Part shown: in pieces, positions 34,959-42,822 of the stretch | Position numbering within the stretch: position 1 is the first letter of the stretch | Layout: every line of letters begins with the position of its first letter | From: Pseudaeromonas paramecii | GTDB lineage: Bacteria > Pseudomonadota > Gammaproteobacteria > Enterobacterales > Aeromonadaceae | DNA: 64,000 nucleotides | Reading direction: 5' to 3' | NCBI RefSeq assembly: GCF_039540575.1 | Contig: NZ_BAABFC010000029.1 | Span: 62,001-126,000, forward strand | Position numbers and translations under genes: made by a program | Notes under the pieces: generated by a model | Database searches by the model: none | What the model was told of the DNA's origin: nothing | What the model saw: the letters and a program-made list of their open reading frames with translations, nothing else

Positions 34959-35819
34959 TCAATCCCACTGTGGGCCGTCGCCCTGGGCCTGCTCCCCCAG
35001 GGTGGCGGTCACCTCCGCCCCCAGCAGCACGATCAGCCAGCTCAGATAGACCCAGACAAACAGGATGGGAATGACGGCCAGGGCGCCGTAGATCAGTTGG
35101 TACGAGGTGAAATGGGTGATGTAGAAGGCAAAGCCCTTCTTGGCCCCCTCAAACAGCAGGGCGGCCACCAGGGCACCCAGCAGGGCATGACGCAACTGCA
35201 CCTTGACGTTGGGCACCAGCAGGTAGATGAGCAGCATGGCGCAGAAGGACAGCAATAACGGCAACAGCCCCAGCAGCCGACTCATCACCCCCACCACCAG
35301 CTCACCATCAAACAGCCGCAGCGACACCACATAGGAGGTGGCCAGCAGGCTGGCCCCCACCAGCAAGGGTCCCAGGGTCAGCACCAGCCAGTAGACGGCG
35401 ATGGTGGTACTCAACCGGCGCTTGCCCCGGCTGCGCCAGATATGATTGAGGTTTTCGTCGATGGCCGAGATGAGCAACAGGGCCACCACCATCAGGGCCA
35501 GCAGGCCGAAGGAGGTGGTGCGGGAGGCATTGCCCACGAAGGTCAGCAGATAGTCGTGGATCACCTCGCCGGCGGTGGGCAAGAAGTTCTCGAACACGAA
35601 CGCCTCCAGCTGCCGCTGCACCTGCTCGAAGGCCGGCAGATAGGCCAGCACCGCAAACACCACCGCCACCAGCGGCACCAGGGAGAGCAGGGTGACATAG
35701 GCCAGGTGTCCGGCCAGCACGGGTAGCCGATCCTCCCGGCTGCGCCGCAGGAAACAGCGCAGAAACGGTAGCAGCCGCCGATGCAGCTTCAAGGGCTTGG
35801 ATGACGCGAGGATGGACAC
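34959..35819 (-). CDS. yihY: YihY/BrkB-family inner-membrane protein
   Basis: 286 residues from the GTG at 35819 (E. coli YihY is 290), chosen because GGGAG lies 7 bases upstream. An upstream GTG in frame at 35900 lies inside the typA terminator stem and is rejected. Six predicted helices: TLLSLVPLVAVVFAVLAYL, FGLLALMVVALLLISAIDE, VYWLVLTLGPLLVGASLLAT, LLPLLLSFCAMLLIYLLVP, the ALLGALVAALLFEGAKKGF helix and IYGALAVIPILFVWVYLSW. Once mis-annotated as ribonuclease BN, its true function is unresolved. Confidence 0.88.
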   Translation of the reverse strand: MSILASSKPLKLHRRLLPFLRCFLRRSREDRLPVLAGHLAYVTLLSLVPLVAVVFAVLAYLPAFEQVQRQLEAFVFENFLPTAGEVIHDYLLTFVGNASRTTSFGLLALMVVALLLISAIDENLNHIWRSRGKRRLSTTIAVYWLVLTLGPLLVGASLLATSYVVSLRLFDGELVVGVMSRLLGLLPLLLSFCAMLLIYLLVPNVKVQLRHALLGALVAALLFEGAKKGFAFYITHFTSYQLIYGALAVIPILFVWVYLSWLIVLLGAEVTATLGEQAQGDGPQWD

Positions 35820-35888
35820 GGCAGGGCTCCCAGAATGGACTCGACTGAGCAGATCATGGCAGCAAACGACAGCAGATTCTAGATAAAG

Positions 35889-35913
35889 GAACCCCCGCAC
35901 ATGGCGGGGGTTC
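35889..35913 (-). terminator. Terminator downstream of typA
   Basis: Stem GAACCCCCGC / GCGGGGGTTC with loop ACATG. Read leftward from typA it is followed by CTTTATCT, a weak T-tract. It lies 21 bp past the typA stop. Confidence 0.75.
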
Positions 35914-35933
35914 TGCTTGAGAGGGAGAAGGCC

Positions 35934-37760
35934 TTATTCGTCCTTGCCCGCGGCGCGACCGGCGCGCTTACGGTCCATCTCGGTGAGCAGCTTCTTGCGA
36001 ATGCGGATGCTCTTGGGGGTCACTTCCACCAGCTCATCGTTGTCGATGAACTCCATGGCCTGTTCCAGGGTCATCTTGATAGGCGGGGTCAGCACTATGG
36101 CCTCATCGGTGCCGGAGGCTCGCATGTTGGTCAGCTGCTTGCCCTTGAGGCAGTTTACGGTCAGGTCGTTGGAACGGCTGTGGATACCGATGATTTGACC
36201 TTCGTATACCTCGGTGGCGTGTTCGATGAACAGACGGCCACGTTCCTGCAGGTTGAACAGGGCGAAGCCCAGGGCCTTACCGGTGGCGTTGGCGATCAAC
36301 ACGCCGTTCTGCCGCTCGCCGATGCTGCCACCCTTGTACTCGTCATAACGCTCGAAGGTGTGGTACAGCAGACCGGTACCGGAAGTCAGGGTCATGAACT
36401 CGGTCTGGAAGCCGATCAGGCCACGCGCCGGGATCAGGTAATCCAACCGCACCCGGCCCTTGCCGTCCGGCACCATGTTGGACAGATCCGCCTTGCGCTC
36501 ACCCAGCTTCTCCATGATGGCGCCTTGGTTCTGCTCTTCGATGTCCACGGTCAGGGTTTCCATCGGTTCCATGCGCACGCCATCGATGGTCTTGATGATG
36601 ACCTCGGGACGGGACACGGCCAGTTCGAAACCTTCGCGGCGCATGTTTTCGATCAGGATGCCCAGGTGCAGTTCACCCCGGCCGGAGACACGGAACTTGT
36701 CCGGATCTTCGGTTTCGTCCACCCGCAGGGCCACGTTGTGCACCAGCTCCTTCTGCAGACGCTCGAGGATGTTACGGGAGGTGACGAACTTGCCTTCCTT
36801 GCCGGCGAACGGCGAGGTGTTGACCTGGAAGGTCATGGTGACGGTAGGCTCGTCCACCGACAGGGGCGGCAGGGCCTCCACGGCAGCGTTGGAGCAGATG
36901 GTGTCGGAGATCTTCAGCTCACCCAGACCCGTGATGGCGATGATGTCACCGGCTTGGGCACCCGTGACTTCGGTGCGCTGCAGGCCCAGGTAACCCATGA
37001 CCTGACCCACCTTGCCGGTACGGGTCTTGCCATCGGCACCCACTACGGTCACCTGCATGTTGGGCTTGACGCTGCCACGGGTGATACGGCCGATGCCGAT
37101 GACGCCCACGTAGGAGGAGTAGTCCAGCTGGGAGATCTGCATCTGGAATTCGCCGGCCGGATCCGCCTTGGGCGGCTCGACGAAATCAACGATGGCCTGG
37201 AACAGGGGATCCATGTTGTCGGACGGCTTATCCAAATCCAGGGTGGCGTAGCCCTGCAACGCGGAGGCATAGACGATGGGGAAGTCCAGCTGCTCGTCGG
37301 TGGCGCCCAGGTTGTCGAACAGATCGAACACCTGATCAATGACCCAGTCCGGACGGGCACCAGGACGGTCAACCTTATTGACCACCACGATGGGACGCAG
37401 ACCCTGGGCGAACGCCTTCTGGGTCACGAAACGGGTCTGGGGCATGGGGCCGTCCACGGCATCCACCAGCAGCAGTACGCAATCGACCATGGACATGACC
37501 CGCTCTACTTCACCACCGAAGTCGGCGTGGCCGGGGGTGTCGACGATGTTGATGCGGTAGTCATTCCAGCGAATGGCGGTATTCTTGGCAAGGATGGTGA
37601 TGCCACGCTCCTTTTCCAGATCATTGGAGTCCATGATCCGCTCCTGGCCTTCGCTATTGCGGTCCAGGGTGCCGGATTGTTGCAACAGCTTATCTACCAG
37701 TGTGGTTTTGCCATGGTCAACGTGCGCGATAATGGCAATATTGCGGAGCTTGTCTAACAT
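35934..37760 (-). CDS. typA: Ribosome-binding translational GTPase TypA/BipA
   Basis: 608-residue EF-G-like GTPase needed for ribosome assembly and growth under stress or cold. The GTPase domain shows G1 IAHVDHGKTTLV, switch I with ERGITILAKNT, G3 DTPGHADFGGEV, G4 VVNKVDRPGARPDW and G5 YASAL. The beta-barrel and EF-G-like domains III and V follow, then the BipA-specific C-terminal domain (LTVNCLKGKQLTNMRASGTDEAI). The ATG at 37760 has GAGGCGAGG. It is divergent from glnA, as in E. coli. Confidence 0.97.
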   Translation of the reverse strand: MLDKLRNIAIIAHVDHGKTTLVDKLLQQSGTLDRNSEGQERIMDSNDLEKERGITILAKNTAIRWNDYRINIVDTPGHADFGGEVERVMSMVDCVLLLVDAVDGPMPQTRFVTQKAFAQGLRPIVVVNKVDRPGARPDWVIDQVFDLFDNLGATDEQLDFPIVYASALQGYATLDLDKPSDNMDPLFQAIVDFVEPPKADPAGEFQMQISQLDYSSYVGVIGIGRITRGSVKPNMQVTVVGADGKTRTGKVGQVMGYLGLQRTEVTGAQAGDIIAITGLGELKISDTICSNAAVEALPPLSVDEPTVTMTFQVNTSPFAGKEGKFVTSRNILERLQKELVHNVALRVDETEDPDKFRVSGRGELHLGILIENMRREGFELAVSRPEVIIKTIDGVRMEPMETLTVDIEEQNQGAIMEKLGERKADLSNMVPDGKGRVRLDYLIPARGLIGFQTEFMTLTSGTGLLYHTFERYDEYKGGSIGERQNGVLIANATGKALGFALFNLQERGRLFIEHATEVYEGQIIGIHSRSNDLTVNCLKGKQLTNMRASGTDEAIVLTPPIKMTLEQAMEFIDNDELVEVTPKSIRIRKKLLTEMDRKRAGRAAGKDE

Positions 37761-37798
37761 CCTCGCCTCTAAAACAAGTGGGGAAAAATTGGGCAGTC

Positions 37799-37804
37799 AT
37801 TCTA
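37799..37804 (-). promoter_or_regulatory. Candidate -10 element of typA
   Basis: TAGAAT on the minus strand, placing a start point about 30 bp before the typA ATG. No strong -35 is seen, so this is a weak call. Confidence 0.35.
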
Positions 37805-37909
37805 CTCGGCCACTTGTGATCTTCATAGCAAATTCAACTGAAATTCCGTGATCAAATTTTGCCTTGCCTCACACTATGAGCCCAGAGCGAGTGGACCTGG
37901 CGAACCAAT

Positions 37910-37926
37910 TGACCCATTTTGGGGCC
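37910..37926. promoter_or_regulatory. Secondary NtrC-like site upstream of glnA
   Basis: TGACCC, ATTTTG, GGGCC-type sequence matches about 12 of 17 positions of the strong site at 37943-37959, starting 33 bp away (three helical turns). A third, weaker match is at 37960-37976. Paired enhancer sites spaced by whole turns are typical of NtrC. Confidence 0.45.
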
Positions 37927-37942
37927 TCAAAATGGTTTTCGA

Positions 37943-37959
37943 TGCACCATATTGATGCA
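37943..37959. promoter_or_regulatory. NtrC enhancer site upstream of glnA
   Basis: TGCACCATATTGATGCA closely matches the NtrC dyad TGCAC-N7-GTGCA (one arm base differs). It lies about 80 bp upstream of the sigma-54 promoter, as expected for an enhancer contacted by DNA looping. NtrC (glnG) is encoded about 3.3 kb downstream. Confidence 0.8.
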
Positions 37960-38022
37960 TGCCGGTTTTTGGTGGATCGGCTCAAAGCCATTACTCTCTG
38001 TAAGTTAAAGGAATTAATTTTT

Positions 38023-38038
38023 TGGCACGCTTTTAGCA
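38023..38038 (+). promoter_or_regulatory. Sigma-54 promoter of glnA
   Basis: TGGCACGCTTTTAGCA fits TGGCAC-N5-TTGCA with the invariant GG and GC at the correct 10-bp spacing and one mismatch (TAGCA). The start point would be near 38049, about 53 bp before the glnA ATG. Confidence 0.9.
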
Positions 38039-38101
38039 GACCTCTTTTCCGAGGCACTGTTGATTTCGAATACGTTTTTACGACACCGGAGGTTAGTTGA
38101 C

Positions 38102-39511
38102 ATGTCCGCTGCAAATGTTCTGGCGATGATCAAAGAACAAGAAGTGAAATTTGTTGATCTTCGCTTCACTGATACCAAGGGTAAGGAACAGCACGTTTCC
38201 ATCCCGTCTCACCAAGTCGACGAAGGTTTCTTCGAAGACGGCAAGATGTTCGACGGTTCTTCCATCGCCGGTTGGAAAGGTATCAACGAATCTGACATGG
38301 TTCTGATGCCCGACGCCTCTACCGCCGTCATGGATCCCTTCACCGAAGAAGCGACCCTGATCGTCCGTTGCGACATCCTGGAACCCGCCACCATGACTGG
38401 CTACGATCGCGATCCGCGCTCCATCGCCAAGCGTGCTGAAGAATTCCTGAAGTCCAGCGGCATCGCCGACACCGTCCTGTTCGGACCGGAGCCGGAATTC
38501 TTCGTGTTTGACGACGTCCGTTTCGGCAACACCATGGGCGGTTCCTTCTTCAAGGTTGATGCCGAAGAAGCAGCCTGGAACTCCGCCACCGAATACGAAG
38601 ATGGCAACAAGGGCCACCGTCCCGGCGTTAAGGGCGGTTACTTCCCGGTTGCTCCGGTTGACTCTTCCCAAGACCTGCGTTCCGCCATGTGTCTGATCCT
38701 GGAAGAGATGGGTCAAGTGGTTGAAGCTCACCACCACGAAGTGGCCACTGCCGGTCAGAACGAAATCGCCACCCGCTTCAACACCATGACCAAGAAGGCT
38801 GACGAAGTTCAGGTGCTGAAGTATGTCATCCACAACGTGGCCCACGCTTACGGCAAGACCGTAACCTTCATGCCGAAGCCCATGTTTGGTGACAACGGTT
38901 CAGGCATGCACTGCCACCAGTCTCTGGCCAAGGATGGGGTTAACCTGTTCGCCGGCGACCTGTACGGTGGTCTGTCTGAAACCGCTCTGTACTACATCGG
39001 CGGTATCATCAAGCACGCTAAGGCTGTGAACGCCTTCACCAACCCGGCTACCAACTCCTACAAGCGTCTGGTTCCTGGCTACGAAGCACCGGTTATGCTG
39101 GCCTACTCCGCCCGTAACCGCTCTGCCTCCATCCGTATCCCGCTGGTACCGAGCCCGAAGGCCCGTCGTATCGAAGTTCGCTTCCCGGATCCGGCTGCCA
39201 ACCCGTACCTGGCCTTCGCTGCTCAGCTGATGGCCGGTCTGGACGGCATCATCAACAAGATCCATCCGGGCGAAGCCATGGACAAGAACCTGTACGATCT
39301 GCCGCCGGAAGAAGAAGCGCTGATCCCGACCGTGTCCGGTTCTCTGGACGAGGCTCTGGCCTCTCTGGATGCCGACCGTGAGTTCCTGACCCGTGGTGGC
39401 GTCTTCTCCGACGACTTCATCGACTCCTACCTGGAGCTGAAGCAAGCCGACGTGGATCGCGTACGCATGACTCCGCATCCGGTTGAGTACGAACTGTACT
39501 ACTCCGTATAA
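38102..39511 (+). CDS. glnA: Glutamine synthetase type I
   Basis: ATP-dependent synthesis of glutamine from glutamate and ammonia, the main ammonia-assimilation step; a cytoplasmic dodecamer. 469 residues, exactly the E. coli length, from the ATG at 38102 with GGAGG upstream; an in-frame ATG at 38060 lies at the predicted transcript start and is rejected. Visible signatures are FDGSSIAGWKGI, VLFGPEPEFFVFD, KGGYFPVAPVDSSQDLR, the ATP-binding MPKPMFGDNGSGMHCHQS, and the adenylylation loop NLYDLPPEE with its Tyr. Codon use is biased to favoured codons and lower GC than its neighbours, as expected for high expression. It is driven by NtrC and sigma-54. Confidence 0.99.
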   Translation: MSAANVLAMIKEQEVKFVDLRFTDTKGKEQHVSIPSHQVDEGFFEDGKMFDGSSIAGWKGINESDMVLMPDASTAVMDPFTEEATLIVRCDILEPATMTGYDRDPRSIAKRAEEFLKSSGIADTVLFGPEPEFFVFDDVRFGNTMGGSFFKVDAEEAAWNSATEYEDGNKGHRPGVKGGYFPVAPVDSSQDLRSAMCLILEEMGQVVEAHHHEVATAGQNEIATRFNTMTKKADEVQVLKYVIHNVAHAYGKTVTFMPKPMFGDNGSGMHCHQSLAKDGVNLFAGDLYGGLSETALYYIGGIIKHAKAVNAFTNPATNSYKRLVPGYEAPVMLAYSARNRSASIRIPLVPSPKARRIEVRFPDPAANPYLAFAAQLMAGLDGIINKIHPGEAMDKNLYDLPPEEEALIPTVSGSLDEALASLDADREFLTRGGVFSDDFIDSYLELKQADVDRVRMTPHPVEYELYYSV

Positions 39512-39526
39512 GCAGAGCCAGTCCCC

Positions 39527-39556
39527 AAAACCCGCCATCTAGGCGGGTTTTTTTTT
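39527..39556 (+). terminator. Terminator downstream of glnA
   Basis: AAAACCCGCC-ATCTA-GGCGGGTTTT with a run of about nine T. It partly separates glnA from the DUF4124 gene and glnLG. Confidence 0.93.
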
Positions 39557-39608
39557 GGCGACTCTCCAATAATGAGACCCGAGACCTTTTACCCTCAAGG
39601 AGGAACCC

Positions 39609-40163
39609 ATGCGTCTTGCCTGGTTGCTGCTCAGCCTCGCCCTGCCCCTGCAGGCCGCTCAAACCATCTATCGCTGGGTGGATGCCCAGGGGGTTATCCA
39701 CTTCTCGGATCAACCTCATCCCGGCGCCCAGTCGGAAACCCTACAAATGACCACGCCTCCTCAGGGCGCACCGACGCCGGCTGCCCCAGTTCAGACCAAT
39801 CAGCCAACGCAAGCCGACCAGACCACGCCCCCAGAGACCGCCTATACCCTAGAGCTGACCAGTCCCAAGGATCAGGAGACACTGTGGAATAACGAGGGCC
39901 AAATCCCCCTCAAGGCACGAGTGCTTCCTTTTACCCCCAAGCAGGGTTTCCAGATAAAAGTGCTGCTGGATGGCCAGCAGACCAGCACGCTGACCAATCA
40001 GTTACCGGTTTCATTAAGCAATGTGGAACGCGGCACCCACCAGATCCAGCTTCAACTACTGGATAAAGACGGCAAGGTACTTGCATCGTCATCCTCCATT
40101 ACCGTCTACCTGCACAAGGCATCCGTGCTAAACCGGGCTCGCCAGGCTAAAAGCGCTGGCTGA
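39609..40163 (+). CDS. Periplasmic DUF4124-domain protein between glnA and glnL
   Basis: 184-residue secreted protein. The signal peptide is residues 1-17 (MRLAWLLLSLALPLQAA). A DUF4124 domain follows (QTIYRWVDAQGVIHFSDQPHPGAQ), then a Pro/Thr/Gln-rich linker (about 48-78). The C-terminal half (about 80-172) looks like an immunoglobulin-like beta-sandwich (LTSPKDQETLWNNEGQIPL, GTHQIQLQLLDKDGKV). AAGGAGG precedes the ATG. The location between glnA and glnL suggests co-regulation with nitrogen genes, but no function is known. Confidence 0.82.
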   Translation: MRLAWLLLSLALPLQAAQTIYRWVDAQGVIHFSDQPHPGAQSETLQMTTPPQGAPTPAAPVQTNQPTQADQTTPPETAYTLELTSPKDQETLWNNEGQIPLKARVLPFTPKQGFQIKVLLDGQQTSTLTNQLPVSLSNVERGTHQIQLQLLDKDGKVLASSSSITVYLHKASVLNRARQAKSAG

Positions 40164-40164
40164 T

Positions 40165-40203
40165 TGCACCAATACAGGTAGATTAAAAGTCCTTTTTGGT
40201 GCA
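40165..40203. repeat. Long-spaced inverted repeat of NtrC-like half-sites before glnL
   Basis: TGCACCAA (40165-40172) and TTGGTGCA (40196-40203) are perfect 8-bp inverted arms separated by 23 bp, 31 bp start to start. Each arm resembles one half of the NtrC dyad. It begins one base after the DUF4124 stop and ends 25 bp before the glnL GTG. It may be an autoregulatory glnL operator or an RNA stem; no T-run follows. Confidence 0.55.
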
Positions 40204-40228
40204 CTGCATCATTTTAGGGAGACCGGCC

Positions 40229-41281
40229 GTGGATAGCCGTCCTGACTTGCCCAAGACCCTGTTGGATAACCTGCTGACCGCTGTGGTGCTGCTGGATACC
40301 AACATGGTGGTTCATTACGTCAACCCAGCCGCCGAGCAGCTGCTGGGGGTCAGTGCACGCCGCCTGCTGGGTCATAGCCTGGAACAACTGGTGGAGTATC
40401 TCTCCCTGGATCTGGAGCGGCTGCGCGCCTGCCTGAAAATCGGCCAAGGCTTCACCGATAATGAAGTCACCCTGGTAGTGGAGGGTGAAGCCAAGCTGGT
40501 GGAAGTCAGCGTCATGGCGGTGTTTGAAAATCACGAACAGCTGGCACTGATGGAGCTGCGCAAGATCGACCAGCAAAAGCGCATCAGTCAGGAAATCCAG
40601 CAACACGCACAACAGCTGGCCGCCCGGGATCTGGTCCGAGGCCTGGCCCACGAGATCAAGAACCCCCTGGGTGGCTTGCGGGGCGCGGCCCAATTGCTGG
40701 AAAAGGCTTTACCGGAAGAGAGCCTCAAGGAATACACCGGCATCATCATCGCCCAGGCCGACAGGTTGCGGAACCTGGTGGATCGCCTGTTGGGGCCGCA
40801 ACGCCCCGGGCGTCACCAGGTGCATAATGTCCACTCGGTACTGGAACAGGTGCGCCGCCTGGTGGAGCTGGAGCTGCCCCCTGGTATCAAGATTGAGCGC
40901 GATTATGACCCCAGTATCCCGGACTTCGAGATGGAGCCGGATCAGTTGCAACAGGCCTTCCTCAACATAGTGCGCAACGCCGCCGAGGCCATGGGGGATC
41001 AAGGCTCCATTCGCCTGAAGACCCGTACCGTCTTCCAGATCACCATCCATGGCAAGCGCTACCGGCTGGCGGCGGAGATCCGCATCATAGACAACGGCCC
41101 GGGCATCCCCGAGGCCATCCGTGACACCCTCTTCTACCCCATGGTAACGGGCAAGGAGGGCGGCACGGGCCTGGGGCTATCCATTGCCCAGAACCTCATC
41201 GACCAGCACAAGGGGCGCATCGAGTGCGTCAGTTGGCCCGGTCACACCGAATTCTGTATTTATCTACCGCTTCGCAAGTAA
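40229..41281 (+). CDS. glnL: Nitrogen regulation sensor kinase NtrB (GlnL)
   Basis: Cytoplasmic two-component kinase that phosphorylates NtrC when nitrogen is scarce and, with PII, dephosphorylates it. 350 residues from the GTG at 40229 (E. coli 349), with AGGGAG seven bases upstream; the open frame extends to a TTG at 40196 inside an inverted repeat, which is rejected. PAS domain about 10-110 (LLTAVVLLDTNMVVHYVNPAAEQLLG). Phospho-acceptor H141 in GLAHEIKNPLGGLRGAAQLL, N box FLNIVRNAAEAMG, G1 IIDNGPGIPE, G2 GGTGLGLSIAQNLI. It is followed by glnG after 9 bp. Confidence 0.97.
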   Translation: MDSRPDLPKTLLDNLLTAVVLLDTNMVVHYVNPAAEQLLGVSARRLLGHSLEQLVEYLSLDLERLRACLKIGQGFTDNEVTLVVEGEAKLVEVSVMAVFENHEQLALMELRKIDQQKRISQEIQQHAQQLAARDLVRGLAHEIKNPLGGLRGAAQLLEKALPEESLKEYTGIIIAQADRLRNLVDRLLGPQRPGRHQVHNVHSVLEQVRRLVELELPPGIKIERDYDPSIPDFEMEPDQLQQAFLNIVRNAAEAMGDQGSIRLKTRTVFQITIHGKRYRLAAEIRIIDNGPGIPEAIRDTLFYPMVTGKEGGTGLGLSIAQNLIDQHKGRIECVSWPGHTEFCIYLPLRK

Positions 41282-41290
41282 GGGAATCAT

Positions 41291-42715
41291 ATGGCAGCCA
41301 AAGTCTGGATTGTGGACGATGACAGCTCTATCCGTTGGGTACTGGAGCGTGCACTCAGCGCCGAAGGATTCGAGTGCCAGAGCTTTGAGGATGGAGAGAG
41401 CCTGCTGAGCCAGCTGGAACAGGATAGTCCCGAGGTCATACTGTCCGACATTCGCATGCCCGGCATCGACGGCCTCACCCTGCTGCAACAGATCCAGGAA
41501 CGGCAACCGGACATGCCGGTGATCATCATGACCGCCCACTCGGATCTGGACAGCGCGGTCAATGCCTATCAAAGCGGCGCCTTCGAATACCTGCCCAAGC
41601 CGTTTGATATCGATGAGGCCGTGGCCCTGGTGCATCGTGCCGAGAGCCACCTCAAGGAGCAGCGCAACAAGCGCCGCGCCAAACTGCAGCCGTCCAGTGC
41701 CGCACCGGAGATCATCGGCGAGGCACCTGCCATGCAGGAGGTGTTCCGCGCCATCGGTCGGCTGGCCCGCTCCTCCATTTCAGTGCTGATCAACGGCCAA
41801 TCCGGTACCGGCAAGGAGCTGGTGGCCCACGCCCTGCACAAGCACAGCCCCCGGGCGGCCAAGCCCTTCATCGCCCTGAACATGGCGGCGATACCGAAGG
41901 AACTGATCGAATCTGAACTGTTCGGCCACGAGAAGGGGGCCTTCACCGGCGCCAACAACGTGCGTCACGGCCGCTTCGAGCAGGCCAATGGCGGGACCCT
42001 GTTCCTGGACGAAATCGGCGACATGCCGCTGGATGTCCAGACTCGATTGTTGCGGGTGCTGGCTGACGGCCAGTTCTACCGAGTGGGTGGCCATCAGCCG
42101 GTACAGGTGGATGTGCGCATCATAGCTGCCACCCACCAGGATCTGGAGAAGCGCGTACACGATGGCGAGTTCCGGGAGGACTTGTTCCACCGCCTCAACG
42201 TCATCCGGGTACATCTGCCGGCCCTGCGGGAACGCCGTGAGGACATCCCCCGTCTGGCACAACACTTTCTACTGCGTGCCGCCAAGGAGCTCAACGTCGA
42301 GGCCAAACAGCTGCATCCGGACACCGAAGCCTACTTGGGCCGTCTGGCCTGGCCGGGCAACGTGCGCCAGCTGGAGAACGTCTGTCGCTGGCTGACCGTC
42401 ATGGCCTCGGGCCAGGAGGTGCTGGTCTCCGATCTGCCGCCCGAGCTGCTCAGCCCCAGCGAGGAGCGTCCCATCAGCAGCCGGGGCGATGAGCCCGTCT
42501 CCCTGCGCTGGCAGGATCAGTTGCAGCAATGGGTGGCCCAGAAGCTGGCCCGTGGCGAGGTGGACATCCTGGGTGAAGCCCTGCCGGAATTCGAGCGCAT
42601 CATGCTGGATACCGCTCTGCAGCACACCCACGGCCACAAGCAGGAGGCCGCCCGTCTGCTGGGCTGGGGCCGCAACACCCTGACCCGCAAGCTCAAAGAG
42701 CTGGACATGTCATGA
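41291..42715 (+). CDS. glnG: Nitrogen regulator NtrC (GlnG)
   Basis: Sigma-54-dependent enhancer-binding activator of nitrogen genes, including glnA. 474 residues (E. coli 469). The receiver domain has phospho-acceptor D53 (VILSDIRMPGIDG) and a conserved Lys in YLPKPFD. The AAA+ domain has Walker A GQSGTGKE (169-176), the sigma-54-contacting GAFTGA loop (216-221) and Walker B GGTLFLDE (234-241). The C-terminal Fis-type helix-turn-helix is QEAARLLGWGRNTLTRKLKEL. It ends 4 bp into a spurious extension of the add frame. Confidence 0.98.
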   Translation: MAAKVWIVDDDSSIRWVLERALSAEGFECQSFEDGESLLSQLEQDSPEVILSDIRMPGIDGLTLLQQIQERQPDMPVIIMTAHSDLDSAVNAYQSGAFEYLPKPFDIDEAVALVHRAESHLKEQRNKRRAKLQPSSAAPEIIGEAPAMQEVFRAIGRLARSSISVLINGQSGTGKELVAHALHKHSPRAAKPFIALNMAAIPKELIESELFGHEKGAFTGANNVRHGRFEQANGGTLFLDEIGDMPLDVQTRLLRVLADGQFYRVGGHQPVQVDVRIIAATHQDLEKRVHDGEFREDLFHRLNVIRVHLPALRERREDIPRLAQHFLLRAAKELNVEAKQLHPDTEAYLGRLAWPGNVRQLENVCRWLTVMASGQEVLVSDLPPELLSPSEERPISSRGDEPVSLRWQDQLQQWVAQKLARGEVDILGEALPEFERIMLDTALQHTHGHKQEAARLLGWGRNTLTRKLKELDMS

Positions 42716-42723
42716 CCCCCACC

Positions 42724-42748
42724 GAGGCCGGCCCCACAAGCCGGCCTC
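42724..42748. terminator. GC-rich hairpin between glnG and add
   Basis: GAGGCCGGC-CCCACAA-GCCGGCCTC, a perfect 9-bp stem 8 bp past the glnG stop. The T-run is missing (ATTCG follows), so it is an attenuating or processing hairpin at best. Confidence 0.55.
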
Positions 42749-42822
42749 ATTCGTGGCGCAGTGCCAAGCCGGCGCTTCCCGGCTACAATGGGCCGATTCC
42801 CCTGTTCAGTTTTGGAATCGCC

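Larger units (their letters stand above)
37761..38101. other. Divergent typA/glnA control region
   Basis: 341 bp holding the weak typA -10 (37799-37804), two or three NtrC-type sites (37910-37976), the sigma-54 promoter (38023-38038) and a glnA leader of about 50 bases. Noticeably AT-rich compared with the flanking genes. A sigma-70 glnAp1-like promoter with a CRP site, as in E. coli, was not identified with confidence. A 78-codon open frame at 37864-38100 is spurious. Confidence 0.7.

Noticed and set aside
35820..35900. Longer yihY start at the GTG at 35900
   Set aside because: That codon lies in the stem of the typA terminator; the GTG at 35819 has a good ribosome site and gives the expected length.
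35901..37757. 618-codon plus-strand open frame opposite typA
   Set aside because: Almost perfectly antisense to TypA; a mirror effect of codon bias.
37864..38100. 78-codon frame in the glnA promoter region
   Set aside because: It runs through the NtrC sites and sigma-54 promoter, with no plausible start.
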